Part shown: in pieces, positions 41,526-50,159 of the stretch
Position numbering within the stretch: position 1 is the first letter of the stretch
Layout: every line of letters starts with the position of its first letter
DNA from: Streptomyces sp. Ag109_O5-10
GTDB lineage: Bacteria; Actinomycetota; Actinomycetes; Streptomycetales; Streptomycetaceae
Reading direction: 5' to 3'
Length of the DNA: 64,000 bases
Assembly: GCF_900105755.1 (NCBI RefSeq)
Contig: NZ_FNTQ01000001.1
Location: 806,001 to 870,000, forward strand
Notes under the pieces: model-generated
Told to the model about the DNA's origin: nothing
What the model saw: the letters and a program-made list of their open reading frames with translations, nothing else
Database searches by the model: none
Made by a program: the position numbers and the translations under genes

Positions 41526-41988
41526 CAACGGCAGCCAGGTGGTTCCGCAGCGCCGTGCTGATCTCCTCCGCCGCGGCGAGCTGGTCCGGTGTGAGGGCGG
41601 CCACGAACAGCTCCCGTACGGCGCGCAGATGCGGCAGGGACGCGTCGCGGAACGCCTCCGCGCCCTCCGGCGTGAGGACCACGTCGGCGCCCCGGCTGTC
41701 GGTGACGCACTCCTCGCGCCGGATCAGCCCGCGCCGCTCCATGCGGCCGATCTGGTGCGAGAGGCGGCTGCGTTCCCAGCCGACGCGGGCCGAGAGGTCG
41801 GAGGAGCGCAGCCGCCGCCCGTCCGCCTCGCGCAGGGCGAGGAGCACGGCGTAGTCGCCGGGCGACAGGGAGCTCTCGCGCTGCAGCCGGGACGCGAGCC
41901 CGGCGCGCAACGTCTCCGTCGTCTCGATGAAGTCCCGCCAGATCCGCAGCTCCTCGGCGGTGGGGAGTTCCTTCCGTCGTGCTGTCAT
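41461..41988 (-). CDS. MarR-family transcriptional regulator
   Basis: 175 residues with winged helix SSDLSARVGWERSRLSHQIGRMERRGLIRRE and wing TDSRGADVVLTPEGAEAF. The C-terminus PRGAGNRATSHDGAAAD is encoded entirely by a dispersed palindromic repeat, so the original protein probably ended around residue 155. It is divergent from a truncated luciferase-like monooxygenase gene, and the space between holds a large inverted repeat suited as its operator; the target gene is dead, leaving autoregulation. Confidence 0.88.
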   Translation of the reverse strand: MTARRKELPTAEELRIWRDFIETTETLRAGLASRLQRESSLSPGDYAVLLALREADGRRLRSSDLSARVGWERSRLSHQIGRMERRGLIRREECVTDSRGADVVLTPEGAEAFRDASLPHLRAVRELFVAALTPDQLAAAEEISTALRNHLAAVEQRPPRGAGNRATSHDGAAAD

Positions 41989-42006
41989 CGTGCCGCCGCC
42001 CCTCTT

Positions 42007-42049
42007 GTTGACATGTCAATCATACGGGAGCAATGATTGATGCGTCAAC
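42007..42049. promoter_or_regulatory. MarR operator (17-bp inverted arms)
   Basis: GTTGACATGTCAATCAT and its imperfect complement (14 of 17) flank a 9-base spacer; the left arm also contains the perfect palindrome TTGACATGTCAA. Centrally placed between the MarR start and the LLM remnant start. Confidence 0.65.
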
Positions 42050-42068
42050 TAATCGAAGGAGTCCCGTC

Positions 42069-42281
42069 ATGCCCGACCCAGTCCCCGAGTCCGACCTCGC
42101 CCTCGGTCTCGACTCCTTCGGCGACGTGCCGCAGGACGACTCGGGAAACCTGGTGTCCGGCGCGCGGGCCATCAGGCAGGTCGTCGACGAGGCCGTGCTC
42201 GCGGAGGAGACCGGTGTCCGGTGTCTCCCAGGACGCCGGAGGGAGCCCGGTCGTCACCAGCGCCATGATGGCGCTCAGTAA
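42069..42281 (+). pseudogene. LLM-class flavin monooxygenase, 5' fragment only
   Basis: The first 50 residues read ESDLALGLDSFGDVPQDDSG, then SGARAIRQVVDEAVLAEETGV, the conserved opening of luciferase-like oxidoreductases (about 340 residues when complete). After base 42220 the frame changes to unrelated RCLPGRRREPG and stops. AAGGAG precedes the ATG. The rest of the gene is missing. Confidence 0.8.
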
Positions 42282-42317
42282 TTCCCTGGAGGTGAGAATT
42301 TCTTCGGCCCTTTTCAT
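42212..42317 (-). pseudogene. 5' fragment of an unidentified gene facing the LLM remnant
   Basis: MKRAEEILTSRELLSAIMAL then VTTGLPPASWETPDT, after which the frame enters the antisense of the LLM gene. It starts at ATG 42317 with GGGAAAGG upstream. Family not recognised. Its 3' part was lost at the same junction as the LLM gene. Confidence 0.45.
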
Positions 42318-43047
42318 GCCTTTCCCGGATCCCAAGAACATCAGCCTTTTCGTCGGCACGCCTGCCCGGAGAAATCTACTCGCCCGGCACGGCCCGGCGC
42401 CTCACCCCCTCTTCACGAGGTCGGGGCAGGTCCGGGAGACCACGCAAAGGACCATTAGCGCGATTAACAGCCCATCACCTGTCCTATTTTATGCAGATCA
42501 CCCGACGGTGCCCTCGCACATGCACGTGCTGCCGCGACACTCGGACACCCTGCATGGCGAGGCAGTAATGCCGCAGGAGGAACCGAACCAGCAGGACCTT
42601 GCATTATTCCAGCCACTCGAAAGGAGAAGTCGATGCGTACCTCAACACAGTGAGGGCCGGAGGGTGATGGCCGCCGGCCCCGCCTGGTCCTCGCGGACGC
42701 GGACGCCGCGCTGCGGGGACACGAAGATCTCGCAGTCGGGCTTCGTGTGGACGGGCCGGACGGACGGCCCCTCCCACCGGGCCCGGGCCACGAAATCCTC
42801 GTCCTCCGGCAATACGGTGAACAGACTGCTGAAGACCTTGACGGCCATTTCGGTGGACGGAAGAACGGACACGCTCCCCCTTCGCTCTTCGCTCGCTCCT
42901 CCTGCACGAAAGCGCCCGTGAAAGAACGTCAGGCGCCGTCCCGGCCGGCTTCCACCACGGCAGCACAAGACCGCAGGGAGGCGGAAAGGACACGGAAAGA
43001 AGGCCCGGAAACCGTCCGGCGGAAACCAGGCGGGCAGGAGAACGCGC
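42318..43047. other. Lower-GC scar region with short truncated frames
   Basis: A noticeably more AT-rich stretch (for example CCTATTTTATGCAGATCACC) with no full gene. At 42633-42653 a strong AAAGGAG precedes ATGCGTACCTCAACACAGTG(A), a six-codon frame that looks like a gene start cut off immediately. The remainder up to glpK has no clear feature apart from the possible small gene listed separately. Confidence 0.4.
42642..42848 (-). CDS. Possible small protein
   Basis: 68 residues, MAVKVFSSLFTVLPEDEDFV then RARWEGPSVRPVHTKPDCEIF and RGVRVREDQAGPAAI. Codon usage is fairly typical and AAGGGGGAGC stands upstream of a GTG (42872) that would extend it by 8 residues. No family recognised and no operon partner, so it could equally be a fragment. 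Confidence 0.35.
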   Translation of the reverse strand: MAVKVFSSLFTVLPEDEDFVARARWEGPSVRPVHTKPDCEIFVSPQRGVRVREDQAGPAAITLRPSLC

Positions 43048-44568
43048 TCACGGAGACCCGGGCGACCGGATCCAGCCCAGCGACCGTTCGACGGCCCGCT
43101 GCCAGTTGTCGTACTCCGCCTCCCGGTGGCCGGGGTCCATTCCCGGCAGCCACCTGGCGGCCGGGTGCCAGTTGCGGCGCAGGACCTCCAGGTCCGGCCA
43201 GTAGCCCGCGGCGAGCCCGGCGGCGTAGCCCGCCCCCAGGGAGACCGTCTCGGAGACCATGGGCCGTACGACGGGCACGTCGAGCACGTCGGCGACGAAC
43301 TGCATGAGCAGGTTGTCCGCCGTCATGCCCCCGTCCACCTTCAGCTCCTTCAGCGTCACCGAGGAGTCGGCGTTCATGGCGTCCACGACCTCGCGCGTCT
43401 GCCAGCCCGTGGCCTCCAGGACGGCCCGGGCCAGGTGCCCGCTGGTGATGTAGGAGGTGAGGCCGACGATGACGCCCCGCGCGTCGCTGCGCCAGCGCGG
43501 GGCGAACAGGCCGGAGAAGGCGGGGACGATGTAGCAGCCGCCGTTGTCCTTGACGGTCCGGGCGAGTGTCTCGATCTCCGGCGCGCTGTTGATCAGCCCC
43601 AGCCGGTCACGGAACCACTGGACCAGCGCGCCGGTGACGGCTATCGACCCTTCCAGCGCGTAGACGGGCTGCCGGTCCCCGATCTTGTAGGCGACCGTCG
43701 TGAGCAGCCCGTGCCGGGACCGCACGACATCGGTGCCGGTGTTGAGCAGCAGAAAGCTGCCCGTTCCGTACGTGCACTTGGCCTCGCCCGGGGAGAAGCA
43801 CGTCTGGCCGAAGAGCGCCGCCTGCTGGTCGCCGAGCGCGGCGGTGATGGGAACGCCGGGGAGCTGCGCGCGGGCCTCGCCGTAGGTCTCCGCGGAGGAC
43901 CTGATCTCCGGCAGCATCGGGCGGGGGACCCCGAAGAAGGCCAGGAGTTCCTCGTCCCAGGTGAGCGTGTGGATGTTCATCAGCATGGTGCGGCTGGCGT
44001 TGGTGGCGTCGGTCATGTGCAGACCGCCGTCGGCACCGCCGGTGAGGTTCCAGATCAGCCAGCTCTCCATCGTGCCGAACAGCACCTCACCATCCCTGGC
44101 GCGCTGTTCCAGGCCTTTGACGTGGTCGAACAGCCAGCGGATGCGCAGCGCGGAGAAGTAGGTGGAGGGCGGCAGACCGCACCGGTCGAGGAAGAACTCC
44201 TCGCCGGGCCGGACCCTGAGTTCCTCGACCAGCGGCGCGGTGCGGGTGTCCTGCCAGACGAGTGCCCGGCCCAGCGGGGTACCGGTGCGGCGGTCCCAGA
44301 GCACGGTCGTCTCGCGCTGGTTGGCCAGGCCGATGGCGGCGACCTGGCTCGCGTCGACGGCCGTACCCGCGCCCGTGAGGACCTCGGTCATCACCCGCCG
44401 CAAGTTGTGCCAGATCTCGACGGCGTCGTGCTCGACCCAGCCCGGCCGGGGGAAGTGCTGCTGGTGCTCCCGCTGCGCGACCGACACCAGCCGCCCGCCC
44501 CGGTCGAACAGGATGCATCGCGTGGAATTGGTGCCCTGATCGATGGACATCACATAACGCTCCACCAT
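43048..44568 (-). CDS. glpK: Glycerol kinase
   Basis: 506-residue FGGY kinase that phosphorylates glycerol to sn-glycerol 3-phosphate. Features: [15 protein letters not shown] (ATP phosphate loop, residues 8-22), [44 protein letters not shown] with the catalytic Asp, [12 protein letters not shown] and [20 protein letters not shown]. Full length. It follows an IclR regulator in the same direction by 54 bases, like the gylR-gyl operon of S. coelicolor, but no glycerol facilitator (glpF) or glycerol-3-phosphate dehydrogenase gene is next to it. Confidence 0.95.
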   Translation of the reverse strand: MVERYVMSIDQGTNSTRCILFDRGGRLVSVAQREHQQHFPRPGWVEHDAVEIWHNLRRVMTEVLTGAGTAVDASQVAAIGLANQRETTVLWDRRTGTPLGRALVWQDTRTAPLVEELRVRPGEEFFLDRCGLPPSTYFSALRIRWLFDHVKGLEQRARDGEVLFGTMESWLIWNLTGGADGGLHMTDATNASRTMLMNIHTLTWDEELLAFFGVPRPMLPEIRSSAETYGEARAQLPGVPITAALGDQQAALFGQTCFSPGEAKCTYGTGSFLLLNTGTDVVRSRHGLLTTVAYKIGDRQPVYALEGSIAVTGALVQWFRDRLGLINSAPEIETLARTVKDNGGCYIVPAFSGLFAPRWRSDARGVIVGLTSYITSGHLARAVLEATGWQTREVVDAMNADSSVTLKELKVDGGMTADNLLMQFVADVLDVPVVRPMVSETVSLGAGYAAGLAAGYWPDLEVLRRNWHPAARWLPGMDPGHREAEYDNWQRAVERSLGWIRSPGSP

Positions 44569-44622
44569 GATCGGGTCTGCCTTCCGATGGGTCGTGGGGT
44601 GGGGGCGGGGGTGCGGAGGGAG

Positions 44623-45390
44623 TTACCAGCGGGCGGCTCCCAGGTCCCGGGAGATCGCTCTCGCGGCCTCCCGGATCAGCGTGAGCAGGCTGGGCCGGGG
44701 CCGGCCCTGGCTGTCGCAGATCCGCTCGACGGGGCCGGACAGCCCGATGGCGCCCACGACAAGGCCGCCGTGCCCCCGGATCGGCACGGCGAGCCCCGCC
44801 TCGCCCATGCTCATCTCCTGCACCTCGGCGGCCCAGCCCGCTTCCCGGACCTCGGCGAGCGCCCGGGTGAGCTGCTCCTGGGTGACCAGGGTGTGCCGGG
44901 TGTACGCGTCCAGCCCCGATTCCACGGCGGAGTCGACGGTCGCGGTGCCGTAGGCCAGCAGCACCTTGCCCAGGGAGGAGGCGTGCAGGGGCAGCAGCGC
45001 GCCCACGTCCAGGGTCTGGAGGGTGTCGTCCGGCCGGAACACGTGGTGGACGACCAGGACCCTGCCCTCCAGGGGGGTGCCCAGGCGCACCGCCTCACCG
45101 CTGCGGGCTGCCAGGGCGTCGGCCCAGTTGATGGACCGGGACCGCAGCTCGTTGACGTCGAGATAGCTCGTGCCCAGATGCAGCAGGGCGGCCCCCAGCT
45201 GGTACTTGCCGGTCGTCGCGTCCTGCTCCACGAAGTCGACGTGCTGGAGCGTGCGCAGGATGCCGTGGGCGGTGCCCTTGGCCAGCCCGAGGGAGGCCGC
45301 CACCTCTCCGAGTCCGAGCCGGCGGGGCCCGCCGGCGAGCAGACGCAGGATCGCGGCCGCCCGTTCGATCGACTGGACCGGACCGGTCAT
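44623..45390 (-). CDS. IclR-family regulator (GylR-like)
   Basis: 255 residues with an N-terminal HTH (SIERAAAILRLLAGGPRRLG then EVAASLGLAKGTAHGILRTLQHVDFV) and an IclR effector domain (LPLHASSLGKVLLAYG, GLAVPIRGHGGLVVGAIGLSGP). It resembles GylR, the repressor of the glycerol operon, and lies immediately before glpK. It probably represses glpK and itself, relieved by glycerol 3-phosphate. Confidence 0.87.
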   Translation of the reverse strand: MTGPVQSIERAAAILRLLAGGPRRLGLGEVAASLGLAKGTAHGILRTLQHVDFVEQDATTGKYQLGAALLHLGTSYLDVNELRSRSINWADALAARSGEAVRLGTPLEGRVLVVHHVFRPDDTLQTLDVGALLPLHASSLGKVLLAYGTATVDSAVESGLDAYTRHTLVTQEQLTRALAEVREAGWAAEVQEMSMGEAGLAVPIRGHGGLVVGAIGLSGPVERICDSQGRPRPSLLTLIREAARAISRDLGAARW

Positions 45391-45589
45391 GAACCGAGCT
45401 TATTACCGTCCGGGAGCGTCTGCCGTGCGTACAGAGGGCCCTCGCGGCACCGCAGCAGGGGCCGCGTTCGGTAATGCCGACCCACGTTCATTGACCGACC
45501 CGGCGCGGCTCTTTAGCGTGCTGAGAGGCCTGGCAACGCACCGAGGTGCGTGACGTGGGGCCTGTGGCACTGACCCATGGAGACACGAG

Positions 45590-46015
45590 ATGGCGGTACA
45601 GCTCAACACGCGGGTGCGGGGGGCAAGCGAATACGTCTGCCCGATGGCGCCCGTCGCCGGTGCCGTTCCGGACGTGCGCCGCCGGGCCGGCGCGGTTCTG
45701 GCCGCCTGGAAGGTGTCCCCGGACGTCATCGAGGACGCGCTGCTGGTGGTGTCGGAACTGCTGACCAACGCGATCGTCCACGCACTGCCCCCGGCGGTGC
45801 TGCGGCTGTCCTGGACGCGCGACGCCGGTCTCGGCACGCTGCGCGTCGAGGTCACCGACTCGGGTCCCGCGCGTACGGCGGGAGAGCCGCCCGAGGGGAT
45901 AGACCCCGACGAGCACGGCCGGGGCGAGGAGATCGTCCACGCCCTGGCGACCCGTTACGGCATCCACACCCACCCGGGCGCAGTCACCCGATGGGCCGAC
46001 CTCGTCGCGGTGTGA
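45590..46015 (+). CDS. HATPase_c anti-sigma-type kinase (RsbW-like)
   Basis: 141 residues forming a GHKL ATPase domain of the RsbW/SpoIIAB type: N box ELLTNAIVHA with the Mg-binding Asn, G1 box VTDSGPARTA and a shortened G2 (GRGEEIVHALA). Streptomyces has dozens of these; they sequester sigma-B-like factors or act in partner-switching with anti-anti-sigma proteins and PP2C phosphatases. The convergent SpoIIE-type phosphatase gene next door is a plausible counterpart. Confidence 0.85.
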   Translation: MAVQLNTRVRGASEYVCPMAPVAGAVPDVRRRAGAVLAAWKVSPDVIEDALLVVSELLTNAIVHALPPAVLRLSWTRDAGLGTLRVEVTDSGPARTAGEPPEGIDPDEHGRGEEIVHALATRYGIHTHPGAVTRWADLVAV

Positions 46016-46080
46016 GCGCCCCGGAGGCGCGCGGGGAACTGCGCGACCGACCACGACGGCGTCGCCGGCGACGGACGACT
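46016..46080 (+). repeat. Dispersed palindromic repeat, copy 8
   Basis: GCGCCCCGGAGGCGCGCGGG then GAACTGCGCGACCGACCACGACGG. It starts directly after the kinase stop codon in a convergent gap. Confidence 0.7.
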
Positions 46081-46094
46081 CGCACCCCCTGCCG

Positions 46095-47411
46095 TCAGCG
46101 GCCGGCCCCCGACGAGAACGCGCCGGCGAACCGCCTTCCCCCGTCCGCGTCAAACGCGACGGGCCGGGTGCGTGACGCCACCGGGACGGACTCGTGGTCG
46201 CCACGCCCCTCCGGTCCCCGGACGGCCGCCGCACCCTTTTCCTCGTCCTCCGACGCGGACGGAACCGGTTCCGTCCCGTCCTGCATGCGCAGCAGGAGCA
46301 GCGCCGCGTCGTCGTGCAGCCGTCCGCCCACGTGCGCGAGCAGTTCGTCGTGGACCGCGGAGAGGATGTGCTCCGGGTCGCCGGACACGTGGCGGGCCAC
46401 CCGCTCGGCCAGCGGATAGAACTCGCGAGCCGGGTCGCGGGCCTCGATGACCCCGTCGGTGTAGAGCAGCAGCTGGTCGCCCTCGGCGAAGGGCAGGATC
46501 TCCAGGCAGGGCGGCTCGTCGACGAGCACGCGCAGGCCGAGCGGCGGAGCCGGGCGGGTGGCCTCGACCGCGGTGACGCCCCCCGAAGCGGTGATCAGCA
46601 GGGGCGACGCGTGTCCGCAGTTGACCACTTCGAGCTGGCCGGCCCGCGGGTGTCCCACGACGATCGCGGTGACGAAGTCGTCGGGGCCGAGGTTGCGCGC
46701 CAGGCTCCGCTCGATCCTGCCGACGACGGCGAGGAGATCGGGCTCGTCGTATGCGGCCTCGCGGAAGACACCGAGGACGAGCGCGGCGACCTCCACGGCC
46801 GGCAGCCCCTTGCCGCGTACGTCGCCGACGATCAGCCGCACCCCGTGCGGGGTCTGCACCAGGGCGTAGAGATCACCGCCGATGCGGGCCTCCGCCGCCG
46901 CCGCGCTGTAGCGGACCGCCACCCGGAACGGGCCGACGGTCTTCGGGATGGGCTTGAGGACGGCGTGCTGGGCGGCCTCCGCGACCGAGCGGACGGCGGC
47001 GAGCACCCGTTCCCGGCGGCCGCGCAGCGCGCTGGCCAGAGCACTGGCCAGGGTGACGGCCACGAGCGCGGAGAGCACGGCCGCCAGCTCGCGCCCCGAA
47101 CCCGCCTCCCGGGACCCCAGGGTCGCGCCCAGCGCCACGGCCAGGACTCCGACGCACAGGACGCCCCGGTGTCCGTTGGTGCTGGCGGCAAGTGCCGGTC
47201 CGGCCGCCAGCAGGGGCAGCCAGAACATCCCCGACCCGCCGACGACGTCGACGAGCGCGATGCCCAGGACGATCAGAACCGGTGCCACGGGCATTCCGGC
47301 GGCCAGCTGGGAGAAGGCACGCCTGGTGACCGGCGTCCCAGGACCGGTCCCCGTTTTCCTGAGCGGCCGGAACGGCCAGTGGTTGCCACCATGGTCTCGC
47401 GCCTGCCTCAT
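46095..47411 (-). CDS. Membrane-bound PP2C (SpoIIE-type) phosphatase
   Basis: 438 residues: about four hydrophobic helices (PVAPVLIVLGIALVDVVGG to LSALVAVTLASALASAL) and a SpoIIE phosphatase domain with ARIGGDLYALVQTPHGVRLIVGDVRGKGL (metal-binding Asp residues), GDQLLLYTDGVIEARD and HDDAALLLLR. This membrane plus phosphatase layout is frequent in Streptomyces; the substrate is expected to be a phosphorylated anti-anti-sigma factor. No sensor domain other than the helices is seen. Confidence 0.9.
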   Translation of the reverse strand: MRQARDHGGNHWPFRPLRKTGTGPGTPVTRRAFSQLAAGMPVAPVLIVLGIALVDVVGGSGMFWLPLLAAGPALAASTNGHRGVLCVGVLAVALGATLGSREAGSGRELAAVLSALVAVTLASALASALRGRRERVLAAVRSVAEAAQHAVLKPIPKTVGPFRVAVRYSAAAAEARIGGDLYALVQTPHGVRLIVGDVRGKGLPAVEVAALVLGVFREAAYDEPDLLAVVGRIERSLARNLGPDDFVTAIVVGHPRAGQLEVVNCGHASPLLITASGGVTAVEATRPAPPLGLRVLVDEPPCLEILPFAEGDQLLLYTDGVIEARDPAREFYPLAERVARHVSGDPEHILSAVHDELLAHVGGRLHDDAALLLLRMQDGTEPVPSASEDEEKGAAAVRGPEGRGDHESVPVASRTRPVAFDADGGRRFAGAFSSGAGR

Positions 47412-47509
47412 GTCTCTGCCCGTAATCCTCACCCACGTGGCCGTTAAGACCGACTTATCCGTTTCATCCAGGAAAGAGGTTCGGTCAGCGAGCCACAAGG
47501 AGTGGGATT

Positions 47510-48265
47510 TCAGATAGTGAGCGAGAGGCCCCGGGTGACGCGGGCCGCGGTCGGGAGCAGCCGGGCCCGGACCTCCTGCAGGCGGGAGAGCCGTTCCGCC
47601 GGGAGGGAGACGCCGAGCGAGCCGAGGACGTCGCCGCGGTAGACGGGCACGGCGACGCACACCGTGCCCAGCGCGTACTCCTCGAGGTCGGTGACGGCTG
47701 GTGCCATGGGGGAGGCGTCGATGTTGCGGATCAGCTCCGGGAGGGTGGTGATGGTCCGCGGCGTCAGGTCGGCGAGGTCGTGCCGGGAGAGGTACTCGCG
47801 GCGGGCCTCCTCGTCCAGTTCGCGCAGCACGGACTTGCCCAGCGCGGTGGCGTGCCCGGCGTCCTCGAACCCCACCCAGAGGTCGGCCCGGGGGGTGCGG
47901 GGGCCGTCGACGATCTCGGCCACGCTGATCTCGCCTTCCTCGTAGAACGTGAGGTAGGTGGCGGTGCCCAGCTCGTCACGGAGCGCGGCCAGTGCCGGCC
48001 GGACCCGGCTGAGCAGCGCCTGGCACTGCCCCGTGGTGTGCAGCGTGCCCAGCTTGTCGCCGAGGACGAAGCCGCCGTCGGCCAGTTTCCGCAGGTAGCC
48101 GTCGTGGACCATCGTGCGCAACAGGTGATAGGCGGTGGCCAGCGGCAGGCCCGTCTCCCGGGCCAGCTGCTTCGCGGGCGCGCCGTTCTCGTGCGCGCTC
48201 ACCGACTCCAGCAGACGGAAGGCTCGCTGCACCGACGTGATGAGCGTGGGCTCGTGAACGCTCAT
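47510..48265 (-). CDS. IclR-family transcriptional regulator
   Basis: 251 residues: HTH (SVQRAFRLLESVSAHENGAP then QLARETGLPLATAYHLLRTMVHDGYLRK) and IclR effector domain (GHATALGKSVLRELDEEARREYLSRHDL, LEEYALGTVCVAVPVYRGDVLGSLGVSLP). Its target is not evident, because the neighbouring region towards 48.5 kb is a gene remnant and the phosphatase gene lies behind it. Ligand unknown. Confidence 0.87.
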   Translation of the reverse strand: MSVHEPTLITSVQRAFRLLESVSAHENGAPAKQLARETGLPLATAYHLLRTMVHDGYLRKLADGGFVLGDKLGTLHTTGQCQALLSRVRPALAALRDELGTATYLTFYEEGEISVAEIVDGPRTPRADLWVGFEDAGHATALGKSVLRELDEEARREYLSRHDLADLTPRTITTLPELIRNIDASPMAPAVTDLEEYALGTVCVAVPVYRGDVLGSLGVSLPAERLSRLQEVRARLLPTAARVTRGLSLTI

Positions 48266-48520
48266 GCCACCAGCGTGCCCCCGTCTCCCCGGGCAGGCAA
48301 GGCACAGGGCTCGCGGCTCAGCGCCCCCGCGTGCCGAGCGGGACGTGGGGATCGCCGATCACGCGGTCGACGATGTGCGTGGCGGCGCCGCGGGCCACGG
48401 CGGCTGAACCCGGGCGGAGACGGCGTACTGGCCCGTCCCCGGGGTCGGGGACGCGAGCAGCCGGGCCGCGAGCGCGGTGCGGGCGGGGGCCGTGATCCTG
48501 GAGGAGTTCGGCCACGAGTG
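48266..48520. other. Gap with a short coding-like remnant
   Basis: Minus strand shows RGAATHIVDRVIGDPHVPLG before a stop, with a typical coding composition, probably the tail of a lost gene. No start and no family. Confidence 0.3.
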
Positions 48521-49504
48521 TCAGTCGACGTCAATCACGATCTTGCCTTGGGCGGTGCCGCTCTCCACGGCCGCGTGGGCGTCGGCGACGGTGGCGAGTG
48601 TGAAGCGCCGCGGATCGAGCAAGGGCCTGAGTGCCCCCGCGTCGGCGAGGGCGGCCGCCTCGCGCATGATCTCTCCGTGGTGCTCTCGCCCACGGCCGGT
48701 CAGCAGGGGCAGCAGGGTGAAGACGCCGGAGTACGTGGCCGCGCGGAAGGAGAGTGGCGCGATGCTGTGGGTGCCCCAGCCCAGTGCGCTCAGGACGTGG
48801 CCGGTGTAGGTGCGTACCGCCGTGAAGGACGCGTCGAGCACGGGACCGCCGACGGTGTCGAAGACGACGTCGAAGCCCTCTCCCCCGGTGTACTTGGCGA
48901 CGTACTCGTCCACGTCCGTGGTGGTGTGGTCGATCGGCGTCGCCCCCAGGCTCCTGACGACCTCCAGCCGCGCGGGCGAGGCGGTGGCGAAGACCTCGGC
49001 GCCGCGGGCCCGGGCGATCTGAACGGCCACGTGGCCGATTCCGCCGGCACCGCCGTGGACGAGGACCTTCTGCCCCTGGTGGACCTGTGCCCGGTCGACC
49101 AGGCCCTCCCAGGCCGTGATGACGACCAGAGGCAGGGCGGCGGCCTCGCGCACGGTGAGCGAGCCCGGCTTGCGGGCGAGCAGGCGGGCGTCGACGGAGG
49201 CGTACTCGGCGAGCGATCCCTGCAGGTCACCGACGCCACCGGTCATGCCGTAGACCTCGTCGCCGGGTGCGAGGTCCGTGACGCCCGCGCCGACTTCCTC
49301 GACCACGCCGGCAAGGTCCAGGCCGAGCACGGCGGGCAGCGTGCGTCGGGCGTGAGGGGCCCGGCCGGCCCGGATCTTGGTGTCCAGCGGGTTGACGCCG
49401 CTGGCCCGTACCCTGACCAGCACCTGGCCGGGGCCGGCGGTGGGCTTCTCGATCTCACTCAGGATCAGCGGGGTGCCGAACTCCTGCAGAACCACTGCGC
49501 GCAT
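48521..49504 (-). CDS. Zinc-less alcohol dehydrogenase/quinone oxidoreductase (MDR superfamily)
   Basis: 327 residues of the medium-chain reductase superfamily lacking the structural zinc cysteines. Markers: MRAVVLQEFGTPLILSEIEK, VRASGVNPLDTKIRAG, LGLDLAGVVEEVGAGVTDLAPGDEVYG and the NADPH-binding VLVHGGAGGIGHVAVQIARARGAEV. Quinone or enone reduction is likely. The TetR gene 40 bases upstream in the same direction, with a large operator, suggests induction by a small electrophile or quinone. Confidence 0.92.
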   Translation of the reverse strand: MRAVVLQEFGTPLILSEIEKPTAGPGQVLVRVRASGVNPLDTKIRAGRAPHARRTLPAVLGLDLAGVVEEVGAGVTDLAPGDEVYGMTGGVGDLQGSLAEYASVDARLLARKPGSLTVREAAALPLVVITAWEGLVDRAQVHQGQKVLVHGGAGGIGHVAVQIARARGAEVFATASPARLEVVRSLGATPIDHTTTDVDEYVAKYTGGEGFDVVFDTVGGPVLDASFTAVRTYTGHVLSALGWGTHSIAPLSFRAATYSGVFTLLPLLTGRGREHHGEIMREAAALADAGALRPLLDPRRFTLATVADAHAAVESGTAQGKIVIDVD

Positions 49505-49544
49505 GAGTGCGCCTCTTTCCTGTCTCGGGTGCGTCTGCACGCGA

Positions 49545-50117
49545 TCACACGTGACCGGCGACCAGCAGGCGCGCCGCGGATTTCGCCTCGTCCACGACCG
49601 TGCGGTCCTGGAGCAGACGCCCGGCGGCCAGGGCGCCGTCCACCAGGAGTCCGATGTGCCGGGCCAGCGTCTCGGGGGCACCGGCGCCGGCCTTCCCGCT
49701 CAGCTCGGTCAGCCATGCCTGACGGCGTCGCGTGTGCTGCACGGTGATGGCCCGGGCCTCCGAGTCCAGGTCGGCCTCGACCGCCGCACTCACGAACGGG
49801 CATCCGAAGAAGCCGTGCCGGTCGAAGGCGTCCGTCAGCGCGTCGAACATCCCGACGAGCTGCTCACGAGGGTCGTCCCCCGCGCGTGCGGCGGCGCCCT
49901 GCAGCTGGGCCAGCCAGGATTCGTCCGTCCGTCGCAGGTAGGCCGCGACCAGCTCGTCCTTGGTGCGGAAGTGCACGTACAGCGTCGATTTCGCGACGCC
50001 CGACGCCGCGATGACCTGTTCTATCCCGACGCCGCGCAGCCCGTTCGCGTAGAACAGCTCGGCCGCCGCAGCGAGGATCCTCTCCTCGGACTTCGTCTTC
50101 CTGACCTGCGTCACCAT
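49545..50117 (-). CDS. TetR-family repressor
   Basis: 190 residues with TetR HTH: RILAAAAELFYANGLRGVGIEQVIAASGVAKSTLYVHFRTKDELV (about residues 13-57), then a ligand domain ending LLVDGALAAGRLLQ. First gene of a two-gene unit with the quinone oxidoreductase. AGGAGG lies just upstream of the ATG, and its own operator follows. One Cys (FFGCPF) is conserved in this subgroup and may react with ligand. Confidence 0.9.
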   Translation of the reverse strand: MVTQVRKTKSEERILAAAAELFYANGLRGVGIEQVIAASGVAKSTLYVHFRTKDELVAAYLRRTDESWLAQLQGAAARAGDDPREQLVGMFDALTDAFDRHGFFGCPFVSAAVEADLDSEARAITVQHTRRRQAWLTELSGKAGAGAPETLARHIGLLVDGALAAGRLLQDRTVVDEAKSAARLLVAGHV

Positions 50118-50129
50118 GACCCCACCTCC

Positions 50130-50159
50130 TTAATCAAACAGACTAGTACGTTCGATTAA
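50130..50159. promoter_or_regulatory. 30-bp TetR operator
   Basis: Imperfect palindrome with outer arms TTAATC/GATTAA, inner AAC/GTT and a central ACTAGT, 13 bases before the TetR start. It overlaps the expected promoter of the tetR-oxidoreductase unit. Confidence 0.7.

Noticed and set aside
43126..45474. 782-codon plus-strand frame over glpK and the IclR gene
   Set aside because: Antisense shadow caused by GC-rich third positions; no domain or start signal.
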